From positions 1-47,415 of the forward strand of contig JACVTC010000319.1 of NCBI GenBank assembly GCA_016946835.1: a stretch of 47,415 nucleotides of DNA. The letters are read 5' to 3'. Under the pieces are notes generated by a model. The model did no database searches and was not told the origin of the DNA. It saw nothing but the letters and a program-made list of their open reading frames with translations. The translations under genes were made by a program, and so were the position numbers. Source of the DNA: Neocallimastix lanati (nom. inval.) (taxonomy: Eukaryota > Neocallimastigomycota > Neocallimastigomycetes > Neocallimastigales > Neocallimastigaceae). Positions 1 through 10,345 of this stretch are shown piece after piece; within the stretch, counting starts at the first letter, position 1, and each line of letters starts with the position of its first letter.

Positions 1-329
1 CATATCTATAATTTTCTTTTATTATTCTTTCGTCCATCAATTTCTTTAGTAAAAGAGGAAATTTTATTATAATCAACTTTAATAGTTATATAATAATTTT
101 CTTTGTTTTTTTTCAATTTATTACTATATTTTATTTATTTATTTATCTTTTTTATATTTTATAGAAAAAATGAATACGCCTTATTTCATTAATTATATAT
201 TAGATAAATAATTGCTCCTTTTTTTATAATTTAAAAAATCTTTTTTTATTTATTGATTAAATAAATAAACATACAAATGTATTAAAATTTTGTAATTTAT
301 CCTTGTTTATATAATAAAGTTAAGTTCTT

Positions 330-500
330 TCCCGACATTAATTCATTAGTACACTTAAATTTAGTAATGACAATACCGTAATTTCCATTTATTTTGATGG
401 TCATTGTTTTCTAGCTAAATCTTGTAATGATGATATACTAACATAGACACATCTTCCAAATTTATTTGTGTCTAATATATTATCAAATCTATAGGACTAA
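330..500 (-). pseudogene. Possible further degenerate coding remnant
   Basis: Slightly less AT-rich than its surroundings. Minus-strand fragments such as 'DTNKFGRCVYVSISSLQDL' and 'NGNYGIVITKFKCTNELMSG' can be read, but in different frames with stops between. Probably downstream pieces of the remnant at 635-1006. Not recognised; low confidence. Confidence 0.3.
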
Positions 501-634
501 CAAAAAACAAAAAATTATTAATACATATAATTAGTCTTTCTTTTTAAGTATATTTTTAATTTCAAAGATAAAATGGAATTGTAATAAGTATTATTATGAT
601 ATAAAAGTAAAATATAATAATATATTAAGAAACT

Positions 635-1006
635 TAAAATTAGAAAATTATATGATGAATTTAATGTGATTGTAGTTTCAGTAACACTAACGACACTATG
701 ACCATTCAAAGGGATTTCAAAAATATTATTAGTGATATAGGAGAGAGTATAATTATCAACATCTTTTAATTTGGCACTCTTACTACCATTAAGACCAATG
801 TACATTTCATTAGATTTGGCGAATAAACTTCCTATTTCACCACATGTATTCGAACCAACAGATAGTTTTTTTTGTATTAACCCTAACCCAGTACTATTAC
901 AATAATAACCAGCGGTATAGCCATTGATATAGTAACCAGTTTTCAGTAGTATCACTGATACTAGCACTAGAACTATTTTCAGCGAGGTAGAAGGTATTAG
1001 CCTTAG
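635..1006 (-). pseudogene. Scaffoldin-family gene remnant
   Basis: On the minus strand 'KANTFYLAENSSSASISD' follows an AG near 1007, then the frame must change by one base around 940-960 to give 'TGYYINGYTAGYYCNSTG', 'LGLIQ', 'NTCGEIGSLF', 'MYIGLNGS' and 'HSVVSVTETTITLNSS'. These match the GYYxN unit and the recurring Cys domain of the scaffoldins. No start, no upstream exons and a broken frame indicate a dead fragment. Confidence 0.62.
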
Positions 1007-4000
1007 CTACATAACCAAACAAAATTTCATATTATAATATAGTAATAACAATAATTTAAAATATAAAGAATTCAAAATTTAAACAAAAATTAATTTAAAT
1101 ATTAACAAGGGTTAGGGTTATAAATAATTTAAGATCAGAATTTATTTTATGAATTAAATAATACATGAATTAAGGGTTAGGAGTAAAGGTTAGATATAAA
1201 GTAAAAACTTTAATATATAAAATAATTATAAAAAAAATTTTTTTCACTAAAATTTCAATATTACAGAGTTCAGATTAATAATTTTTTATTTCAAAATAAA
1301 AATAAATATCAATGGATAAGAAGATTTCAATCTCTTTTTTTCATAAAATTTAATTTTTTTTATTTTTTTTTTTTTTTTTGAGAAATAAAATAAGCTTCAT
1401 TTTTTTTTTAAGTATTTACAATTGCTTACTTTTTATATTCTCAAAACTTATTTGTATGAAATGAAGATAAAAGAATGTTGAGAGAAGAGAGAAAGAAAAT
1501 TGTTACCAAGCGGAATACAAAACTTTAAAATGTACAATAATTTATAATCTACAATGAAAAGAAAAATTATATTTATAATTCTACCCTCTTCTTCATTTAT
1601 TATAAAAATATTGTAAATTATATTAGTCAAAAAATTTTTTAAATTTTATTATTTTTTTATTTTCATTACCATAATATATCAATTTAAAATTATGATTTCG
1701 TAATAAACAAAAAAAATAACCTATTTTATATCAATTTTATTAAATATTTTTTATTTAATACATACAAATATTCTATTATTTAAAAATTTAAAAATGAATT
1801 AAAAAAAAAATAGACTATTCCAAATTTTTCATTTTTAAAAATAGGATTTATTATATAATAAATTCAATTATGAATAAAAAAAAAGTAAAAATAATAAATA
1901 AATAAATAATTAATTAATAAAAAAAAAATAATTTATTCAACCAAAAGGAAAAAAATTTTTATTAAATCTCTATAATTTACTATTTTTTTTTTAAATAAAT
2001 TCATAAATAGGAAAGCCATAGGATAAACACAGGAAGGTTCTCACAATTTTTCAAATTTTAATTATGCTATGAACAAAATGATACCTATTGCAATTCATCC
2101 ATAAATAGAAAAAAAAAAAACAATATATAATAAATTTAATAAATTAATAGTTTTCACCCCTAACCCATTTTCACTCTTGTAAAAAAAATCAATTGTGATT
2201 ATATGCTCCTCAATACATATGGTTAAGAAAGAGTATCATTTGTTTTCTGAAATATTACTCCTTATATTGATTCGTATTTTTCCGCTATCTAATATCTTCA
2301 TATTAGTTAAATAGCCAAATGGACTATTGATCCCAGGTTTTTATTCTCATGTATTTATTTAAAAATACAGTCATATAAATGGATTTTACAAATTTTTTCA
2401 ATTAAATTAAGCTGGTTTTTAAACAATAATTAATTATTATTGCTATTATTATTATTATTATTTTTCTTATTATTATTATTTGTATTATCATCAAATAAAA
2501 AAAATTAGAATATGCATAAATAAAGAGAGAGGTAGTATAAAAATGATAAAATATTTTTAAATTCGTATTAAATGATTTTTTTTTTTATTCATAAAAAAGT
2601 AAATAATTCTTTATAATAATAATTATTGATTATTATTGATAAAAATCTGTATATAAAATAAGTACTACCATAAAAAAAAATTGTATTATCTATAATTGCT
2701 TCAACAATTTTCTCTACATATAGTTTTCCACCTAGTACAAAAATAAACATATACACATAAAAAAAAAAAAAATTAGAAAATTTTAAATTTATTAATCTCT
2801 TATATAATTAATTTAAGCTAGTAAATTAAACTTAATGAAAGAATAATATTATCATATTAAATATATTAAAATAAAAATAGATAACAAATATGCCATTTTC
2901 AATAGCAAAAATTAATTCATTAATACTAAGGCAAATCCTATAGACATAAGAATTCATTATATAAATAATAAAAAAAACTTGATAAAATTAGAATACATTT
3001 AATCATAAAATAATTTAGCTGATGGATTCACAAAATATCTGAAAAACACTCTAATGGAAAAATTCAGAAATTCTTTATTATATAAAATAGAGGATTTAAA
3101 ATTTGAATTCAATAAATTATAAAAAGTTAGTTTTAAATAAAAAATATTTTTAAAAAAAAATGAAAATTTTGAAATTTTAATAAAGTTTGTTTATATTTTA
3201 TTATTTTTTTTTTAATTTTAATTCATCAAAACATACCACATAAAAAAAGATAATTATAAATTTACATTTAGGAATAACTATAAGTTAAAATAATTTAAAA
3301 CATTTAATTTTTTATATTATCATTGTTTAATTAATATTTTAATCATATTTTTTTTAATAACAAATTTAAAAAATTAGAAGTTATAATATTTTTTTGTTTT
3401 TCCTATTTTACAGAAGAAAATTAAAAATATTCAATAATTATTTTGATAATTATTTTCTATTCTTTTCTTTTTTCATTATAAATTATCATTTAGTTTATTA
3501 AAAATTATTTATAACATTAATATCTATTTTTACTTCTTATCTATACAATTTTATTTTTTTATTATAATTATTCTTTACCAAAAAAATAAATATTAGTTTT
3601 TTTATTATTGAATATCTAGAATTAATGAATATTAATTATTTATTAATTATTAAATAATTATTAAGTAATAATAGAATAGTATACTACGATATAATAATAC
3701 CTTTGTGAAGTCTTACAGATATTAATTAAATGAAACTAGAATATATTATACTATTATTTTATTTTATTTTTTTTTTTTTTTGTATTTTTTTATTTTTTTT
3801 CTTTTCATTACATGTAATTTATCAAATATAAATAAAAATGAAACAAATTTGATGTTGTTAAAAAAAAAATAAAAGAATAATAATTATAGATTTTTGATTA
3901 TTTCATTATTTTTTTATTTCATTTTTTTATTATTTATTAAAATTTTTATAGTTTTAATTTTTTTTTTATTATTATTATTATTACTTTACTTTAATTTATC

Positions 4001-4096
4001 ATAATTTAATTTAATTACTATTACATAAAGAAATAAAAAAATAATATTTTATTGAATATAATTATTTTTATTTTATTTAGTAAAAAATTTCTATTT
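1007..4096. other. Non-coding AT-rich spacer, 3' of gene B
   Basis: No convincing coding sequence on either strand; homopolymer and ATT-repeat rich. It contains short TTAGGG-like motifs at 1109-1120 and 1171-1181. From about 1230 on it is homologous to the spacer 12655-15880. Confidence 0.7.
1109..1120 (+). repeat. Short telomere-like motif
   Basis: GGGTTAGGGTTA, with a further degenerate AAGGGTTAGG at 1172-1181, between the dead scaffoldin fragment and the start of the duplicated unit. Two units only, so chance is not excluded. Confidence 0.5.
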
Positions 4097-4968
4097 TCAA
4101 GGTTCTGAACATAATCCATTGTCACATTCTAATTCTAATATATTTTCTTCAATCATAACTGATGAATTTTCTATATTCTTTGGGCATCTATCTCCTTTAT
4201 TCATGATTTTATACATTGATGATGCCGAATTTCCTTCCTTATTAATATATACATACTTTAATCCACTTGAATATTTAGTATTTAATAAAACAGATCTTTT
4301 ATTAATAGTAATAATAACATATGGCTTATTATTACTGGTACCGAAAGTTTCATTTGTAGTGGAAGATTTGTATAATACGTAATTTCCTTGATTAGCATCA
4401 TTTAATTCTACACTATATTCTTTATCTGAATAGTTGAGACAAATAAAAATCTTTTCATTAGTGGTCTCTTCATTAGAAGTCTTTTCATTAGAATTCTTTT
4501 CATTATTTTTAAATAATTTTCCTATATTATCTGAAGTACATGAGGTTTCCGTAATTGTATATTCCTCACAAATTATATTCTTTGAACTTCGTTTACAAAT
4601 AGAAATATTATTTTCATCAGAAATAATATAGCCAATAACACCATTTTCTATTTCTTTATTTTCTTCTTCATTTTCTTCTTCATTTTCTTCCTTATTTTCA
4701 TTTTCATTTTCATTTTCACTTTCATTTTCATTTTCATTTTCATTTTCATTTTCATTTTCATTTTCATTTTCATTTTCATTTTCATTTTCATTTTCATTTT
4801 CATTTTCATTTTCATTTTCATTTTCATTTTCATTTTCATTTTCATTTTCATTTTCATTTTCATTTTCATTTTCATTTTCATTTTCACTTTCACTTTCTTT
4901 TTTATTTTCTTCTTCATTTTCTTTCTCATTTTCTTCTTCTTTTTCTTCTTCATTTTCATTTTCAGTAG
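4097..4968 (-). pseudogene. Gene B terminal exon with expanded Glu-Asn repeat
   Basis: 290 codons including the stop, phase 1 at entry, open to TGA at 4099-4097. It starts with a low-complexity Glu/Asn/Lys stretch of about 100 residues, including a long run of Glu-Asn dipeptides, then the same domain as gene A exon 14 ('NGVIGYIISDENNISICKRS' to 'LECDNGLCSEP'). A lysine/methionine-rich frame overlapping the repeat is only its shadow. Confidence 0.78.
4694..4892 (-). repeat. Hexanucleotide repeat (GAAAAT)n coding Glu-Asn
   Basis: About 33 near-perfect ATTTTC units on the + strand; a few are ACTTTC, giving Ser. The coding frame on the minus strand reads Glu-Asn repeated. Gene A has only three such units at the same place (about 16488-16505). 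Confidence 0.92.
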
Positions 4969-5136
4969 CTTTAAAGTGATATTATATACATATATTTATA
5001 CGTGATAGGTAAATAATATTAAAATTAAATAAATAAGAAAAAATTAAAAAAATATAAAATAAAAAAATTTTTTTCATAAATTATAATAATAAATAGAGAT
5101 TAAAAATGATATAAAAAAAATAACTCAAATAATTAC

Positions 5137-5166
5137 AATTTCCAGGGATTATTTCGGTATTTTTAC
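5137..5166 (-). pseudogene. Gene B linker micro-exon 2 (30 nt)
   Basis: Encodes 'GKNTEIIPGN', the same length and framing as gene A exon 7, starting with GTAAAA after AAAG and ending at a GTAATT donor. Confidence 0.63.
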
Positions 5167-5371
5167 CTTTTTTTTTTAAAAAAAAATATATAAAGGATAT
5201 AATTAATGAGTGCAATTATTTTTTTAATAAAAAAAAAAGAAATTTAAAATATATTCTATTAAAATGAAAATAAATATAAAAATATCTAATAAAAATCAAT
5301 AATTATTATTATTTTTTTTTTTGAATAATGTGATTGATTTTATATTTTTATTTTTAATCATAAATACATAC

Positions 5372-5497
5372 ATGGGTAACTATCCATAATTTCTTGGTCA
5401 TTATAAATGTTATAATGATAATAAATATCAGAATTGCATTTTTCAGCTCCTTTACCAATAACATTTGTACTAATTGTGATATAAATATCAGATCTAA
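5372..5497 (-). pseudogene. Gene B exon (D-type module 2)
   Basis: 42 codons, phase 1-1, 'ISTNVIGKGAEKCNSDIYYH'; the donor is GTATGT in the correct phase. Confidence 0.73.
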
Positions 5498-5866
5498 CTT
5501 TTAAATATTATTTAATCGAAAAAGAAAGAAATGAAATTCCATTTTTTTTTAATAATATTATTTATATTAATAAATATGAATTATTAGTAATAAATATATA
5601 CAAAAAATATATATAATTAGTAAAAAATGAAAAAAAATTTTTGAAATTAAATTAAATATTAATATAAAAGAACTATTAGAAAAAAAGAAAAAGTATATAT
5701 ATATATGATTTTCAGATTAAAAAAAATATTAATAATAGTAAAAAGAAAAAATAATAAAAAAACAACTTTTTGTTCATTTTTATTTGTATTTTAATTTTAT
5801 TTTTAATTTAAATCTTCTTTTTTTTTTTTTTAAATATCTAAAGAATTTTATTTTTAATATATTTAC

Positions 5867-6382
5867 CTTTTTTAGCAAAAGCAACAATATTTGGATTACT
5901 GAATCTAATGTAATCATAGTATCCATCCTTAACAAAAAAATAGTCATTACCAGAAGTAACAATTTTAGATTGGCCACTTTCAATTGTATAAGTAAAACTA
6001 TTGCCTGAATATTTTAATATACCATGGGAAATGGATGAATATCTTTCAAATCCTATATTATCTGCCTCTACTTGATGAGTACAATCAGCATCATAAGGAC
6101 ATCTTCCTATACTTGTGAAATCTTTTCCATATTTGATATATCCACTAGTACGAGTACAAATAGCAGATTTACAATCGAATAATTGATATCTTTCACTTTC
6201 AAGATCGACAGAAGATAAATCTTCAATTAATTTGATCATGGTTTTATTTCCGTTGTTTAATACTTTAAAAACATAAACCTCATCACCATTTTTATCATCT
6301 TTAGTACAAACTATTGGATTACCATTACAGACGTAAAGACCATAAAAACTATCATCATTTACAATATATTTACCTGTCTCAA
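5867..6382 (-). pseudogene. Gene B exon (C-type module 2)
   Basis: 172 codons, phase 1-1, fully open: 'LYVCNGNPIVCTKDD', 'LESERYQLFDCKSAIC', 'SGYIKYGKDFTSIGRCP', 'NDYFFVKDGYYDYI'; donor GTAAAT. Confidence 0.8.
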
Positions 6383-6622
6383 CTATTTACTTTTAAGTAA
6401 GGATACAATAGAAAATATATATATATATATCAATTAGAATGATAATATTTTTTAAAAATTTTATTATTATTATTTTTTTAAAAATAATAAAGGTAATTTA
6501 AATTTTATTTCAAATAAATTATAAAAGTATATTTATATTAAATAAATTAAAAAAGTTTTTTTATGAAGTGAAAAAAAATAAAAAAAAAAAAAAAAAAAAA
6601 AAAGATAAGAAAATGAGTCTAC

Positions 6623-6760
6623 CAAATGATACGGATAGTTCACATAGACCATCGTTGCAACAATTGTATATACTGTCGAAGGATCCCATACAGAAATCAT
6701 CAATTCCATAATACACTAAACTACTATTAGTTAAGTGTAAGGAACACACTTGTTGGTTAT
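6623..6760 (-). pseudogene. Gene B exon (B-type module)
   Basis: 46 codons, phase 1-1, 'DNQQVCSLHLT' then 'SFDSIYNCCNDGLCELSVSF', flanked by a CATAG acceptor and a GTAGAC donor. Confidence 0.7.
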
Positions 6761-6961
6761 CTATGTGATATTCATTTATTATTTTTTTTTTTAATTTTAT
6801 AAAATTTAAAATATTATTAAAAAAATAGTATAAATAAAAGAATTATTTGAATATAAAAATTCAACAATTTTAATAAAAATAAGTTATGTCTTCGTTATAA
6901 TAATTATTATAAAAATAATACTAAAAATTATAATAATTAATTCTTCTAATTTAATTTATAC

Positions 6962-7612
6962 CTTCAGAAATAAAATTAATATAAAAAAAAGTATTACTAA
7001 CAGTTCTGATCACAATATAAGTTTTAGAAACAGCATTGGCAGTATTGTAATCTTCAGAGGATAAAAATATACCGTTATTGAATAATTCGACAAAATAGCT
7101 TGAACCATTGCCATCAGAAACAAAATCAACACCATTTTCTATATTTAGTTTGTAGGTAGATGGATCCATAACTTTGTCTCCTGGACTAGGGATACCTGAT
7201 ATGTTTAATTTGAAAGTAGCTGGATTTAAAACTCCAATAGAGGTGTCAGCATCTCCTGATACAACCTCTTCATTTTTTCCATCAGCTCCAATACGATAAT
7301 ACCTATTATTATCCGTTTTAACATAACCAAAGGTTCTTTTACATTGATTCAATCAACCCCTAGAGTTATAAAAGCAATAAAAAAGAACAATGGAATCTAA
7401 ATTTTTAAGTGCATCAGTAGTATCTGCTTCTGCTTTTGTTTTAAAATCAAAAATTATAATATCACCCTTAAATGGTATTTCTATAGGTTCTGCAGTCGTA
7501 CAAACTCCATCTTCATCTAATGTATAGATTTTGTCATCTTTATAACAATATGTGCTTTCCGCTTTAGTAGAGGTGCAACCTGTAATAATTCTTTTTCCAC
7601 ACTCTGTTAAAA
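6962..7612 (-). pseudogene. Gene B exon (A-type module 2, in-frame TGA)
   Basis: 217 codons with phase 1 at both ends. 'FLTECGKRIITGC', 'YCYKDDKIYTLDEDGVC' and 'FDFKTKAEAD' precede a TGA at 7353-7355 where gene A exon 8 has sense codons ('SGYIQC'). The frame then continues 'QCKRTFGYVKT', 'IGADGKNEEVV' and 'NGIFLSSEDYN' to a GTATAA donor. Confidence 0.8.
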
Positions 7613-7785
7613 CTGTATATTAATTTAAATTATAATAATTAAATTAAAAATTAAAATAAAATAAACATAACGAAAATATTAAAGTATAATTAAAATAAAA
7701 ATTAAATAATGAATAAAATAATATTTTAAACTTTAGTAATAGTTCATCAATATTTGATATAAAAAAGTATAATTATGGTAATTAC

Positions 7786-7845
7786 AATTTTCATTGCTAG
7801 TTTCAGTATTATCTGGTAATGGACTTGAGTCGACTTGATTTTTAC
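7786..7845 (-). pseudogene. Gene B linker micro-exon 1 (60 nt)
   Basis: 20 codons, phase 1-1, a hydrophilic linker with 'GKNQVDSSPLP', between an AACAG acceptor and a GTAATT donor. Twice the length of the other linkers. Confidence 0.62.
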
Positions 7846-8068
7846 CTGTTTTTTTTTTTTTAAAAAAAAAATAAAAAAAAATAAAAATAAAAATATAATA
7901 AACAGATATTAATTTTTTTAATTTATAAGAAATAGTTAAAATTAAGATGTAATTTATTCAATTGAATATAAAAATTAATGAATTCTGTCAAAATCTCTAT
8001 TCAATATTTTTTCCCATTGAGTTTAATAGTTTAAATTGTATTTTCAAATTTTCATCATAAGTACTTAC

Positions 8069-8202
8069 ATGGAATGAATCAAACCTAATGAAATTATTGC
8101 GAATAACATAATGATAGTAAGTATTAGAATTACATTTTTCAGCCCCTTTACCAACAACATTAGTACTAGTAATGTAGATATCATCAAAATCTTCATTAAC
8201 TT
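8069..8202 (-). pseudogene. Gene B exon (D-type module 1, out of phase)
   Basis: Carries 'ITSTNVVGKGAEKCNSNTYY' and 'FDSFH' but is 134 nt long, so its GTAAGT donor falls in phase 0 rather than phase 1. In gene A exon 11 the same place reads 'FDSAN' plus one more T. A one-base loss near 8069 would explain it. Confidence 0.68.
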
Positions 8203-8519
8203 CTATATTTTAGTTTATATAGATATCATCAAAATAAAATTCCCATTTTTTTTTTTTTTTATTTTTTTAAATTTAGAAGGAAAATAATTTTTTATTAAAA
8301 AATATTATTTAAGTTAATGAATATGAATTATTTATATTAATTATAAAAATATAGATAGTAATTTAAAAATATATATATAAATTACTAATAGTAAAATAAC
8401 AAAAAAAAATTAAAATAAAGTTTTTTATTATTTTATTTCTTATTTTTTAATGCTATATTTTTTTTTTTAAATTCCTATTTTTTTTTTATAATTTAATTAT
8501 TTTTTTTAAATAAATTTAC

Positions 8520-9041
8520 CATTTTTAGCGAAAGCGACAATGTTCGCATTTCTGAAGCTAATGTAATCATATTCTTCATAAGCAAAGAAATAATCATTAC
8601 CAATAGTAATATCTTTAGGTGTGTCATATTCAAATGCCCCGTGTTTGATAGTATATGTAAAACCAGTACCTGATAAACTTAATTTTCCAGCGTTTTTATA
8701 AATTATATATTCTTTAGATTGATTAGTATTATAACATTCATAACTTTCAGGACATATTCCTATACGAGAGAAATCTTCTCCATATTTGATAAAACCACTA
8801 GTACGGATACATACAGCAGATTTACAATCGAATAATACATAATTTTCACTTTCAAGACTGATAGAAGTTAAATCTTCAGTTAGTTGAACAAAAGGTTTTC
8901 CAGCATTTATAATAAAATATTTATTGTCATTTTCTTTGAAAACATTAATACCATCGTTAGTTCCATCATCCATAATACAAACTATTGGAATAGTACTACA
9001 AACATAAAGAGTATCATTTAAAATATATTTTCCATTTTCAA
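8520..9041 (-). pseudogene. Gene B exon (C-type module 1)
   Basis: 174 codons, phase 1-1, open throughout: 'LYVCSTIPIVC', 'DLTSISLESENYVLFDC', 'RTSGFIKYGEDFSRIGICP' and 'NDYFFAYEEYDYISF'; donor GTAAAT. Confidence 0.78.
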
Positions 9042-9270
9042 CTATTTAATTTTTAATAATGATAGAACAGAAAATATATATATTTATTAAATTTATATTA
9101 TTACATTTATATTGTGAAAAAAAAAATTTTTTTTTCACAATATAAAAAAAGATTATTTTAATTTTATTTCTTTTGAATTAAAATAAATAAATATAAGTAT
9201 ATATTTTTTATTTTATATGAATTAAAAAAAATTTTTTTTTGCAATGAAATATAATAAAAAAATAAAATTT

Positions 9271-9429
9271 ACCAAGATTAAAAGCAAAAGCTGGTAGTTT
9301 TTTTATAATATAAAAAATAAGTTTATTTTAATTTATTACTCATGAATTCAAAAAAAAAATATTTATATATTTTTATTTTAAATGAATTAAAAAAAATTTT
9401 TAAAATAAAATAAAAAAAAAAAATTTACA
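9271..9429. other. Deletion/duplication scar in gene B
   Basis: Between the truncated A exon and the first C exon, the B-to-C intron appears twice: an AT-rich block at about 9296-9410 and another at about 9120-9270. About 25 nt ending in a GTAAAT donor-like site lie between them, placed like the tail of a B exon. This looks like the product of an unequal exchange between repeated modules. Confidence 0.5.
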
Positions 9430-9803
9430 CCATAAAAACATTTTTGTAATGGTATCAGCGTTTCCTGTTAAAATATCTTCATTTTTTCCATCGGCACCAA
9501 TACGATAAGACTTAGTATCAGTCTTAACATAACCATAGGTTCTCTTACATGTCACGATTTCCCTTTCAGTACAATTGAAAAGAACAATGGTGGCTAAATT
9601 TTCAAGTGCTCCAGTCGTCACTACTTCAGCTTTGGTTGTAAAATCAAATATTTTAATTCCAGCCGTTAATATTATTGCTTCTTCAGTAGTACAAGCGCCG
9701 TCTTCATCTAATGTGTAAATTTTGTCATCCTAATAGCAATATTTACTAGCCGCTTTAGTCGAAATGCAACTTTGAATAGTTACACTTGAACATACCGTTA
9801 AAT
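9429..9803 (-). pseudogene. Gene B exon 3 (truncated A-type module with in-frame TAG)
   Basis: Opens 'DLTVCSSVTIQSC' like gene A exon 3, but codon 9730-9732 is TAG in the 'YCYKDD' motif. After 'LTGNADT' the homology stops and the frame runs a few residues to a GTAAAT donor at 9428. The remaining 375 nt is still a multiple of three. The lost part covers the 'GVLNPATFKLN' to 'EDYN' half. Confidence 0.75.
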
Positions 9804-9935
9804 CTGTTAAATTTATTAAAAATTCAATAAATATTTTTTTTTATTAAAAATATTCCAAATATTTTTCATAAATATTTAAATGAATGATAGGTCAAAAAAT
9901 AAATCAAAAATTTTCTGTTTGATTGTTTGATTTAC

Positions 9936-10003
9936 CTGTAGTTACAGTCACCGGTTCTGCTTTTGTAAATCTTATATTACTTAGTAATAAAACAACAATA
10001 AGA
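9936..10003 (-). pseudogene. Gene B exon 2 (signal peptide core)
   Basis: 68 nt, encoding 'NLIVVLLLSNIRFTKAEP', nearly the same as gene A exon 2; acceptor TTTTAG, phase-1 donor GTAAAT. Confidence 0.75.
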
Positions 10004-10322
10004 CTAAAAATTGAATAAAAAAAAAAAAAAAAAAAAAAAAGTAAATAAAAGTTAATATGTTAATAATATTTATTATTATATTTATTATTTAATTGTCAAT
10101 TACTAATTATTATTTTTGAATTAAAACTTATAATTTTAAATATTTTTTTTATTGATATTTATTTTAATCTTTTTTTATCTTTTCTTTTTATACTATTAAT
10201 AATACATTTGGATAATATTATTTTATATTAATATTTTTAATTGAATTTATTTTTAGTTTTTGATTACTGTTTATTAATATAAGTAAAGGGAAAAGAGAAT
10301 AAAATCATAAAGAAATATTTAC

Positions 10323-10345
10323 TTGAATAGCTTCTCTCCAAACAT
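10323..10345 (-). pseudogene. Gene B exon 1 (start of signal peptide)
   Basis: 23-nt exon with ATG at 10345, encoding 'MFGEKLF' and a phase-2 GTAAAT donor, the counterpart of gene A exon 1. Confidence 0.65.

Larger units (their letters stand above)
4097..10345 (-). pseudogene. Gene B: decayed paralogue of gene A
   Basis: Same design as gene A, in the same orientation about 12 kb away. Exon-like blocks: 10323-10345, 9936-10003, 9429-9803, 8520-9041, 8069-8202, 7786-7845, 6962-7612, 6623-6760, 5867-6382, 5372-5497, 5137-5166, 4097-4968. Lesions seen: TAG at 9730-9732 where gene A has Lys; the first A exon cut short after 'GNADT', with its B exon missing apart from a scar at 9271-9295; a D exon of 134 nt instead of a multiple of three, putting its GTAAGT donor out of phase; and TGA at 7353-7355 inside the second A exon. 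The part from 7352 to 4097 is otherwise clean, and its last exon has gained a long Glu-Asn repeat. The signal peptide is intact. Either it is a young pseudogene or a few bases are misread; four independent defects favour the former. Confidence 0.78.

Noticed and set aside
878-888. CCCTAACCC near 880 as telomeric sequence
   Set aside because: It encodes 'GLGLI' in the scaffoldin remnant; the giant gene has a similar string near 44385 for the same peptide.
4119-4631. Plus-strand open frames at 4119-4382 and 4434-4631 (and copies at 15906-16433)
   Set aside because: Antisense shadows of the terminal exons of genes B and A; conservation follows the minus-strand frame.
4648-4959. Open frame of alternating Met and Lys over the hexamer repeat
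   Set aside because: It is the shifted frame of the Glu-Asn repeat; the frame used by the terminal exon of gene B is the one continuous with conserved sequence.
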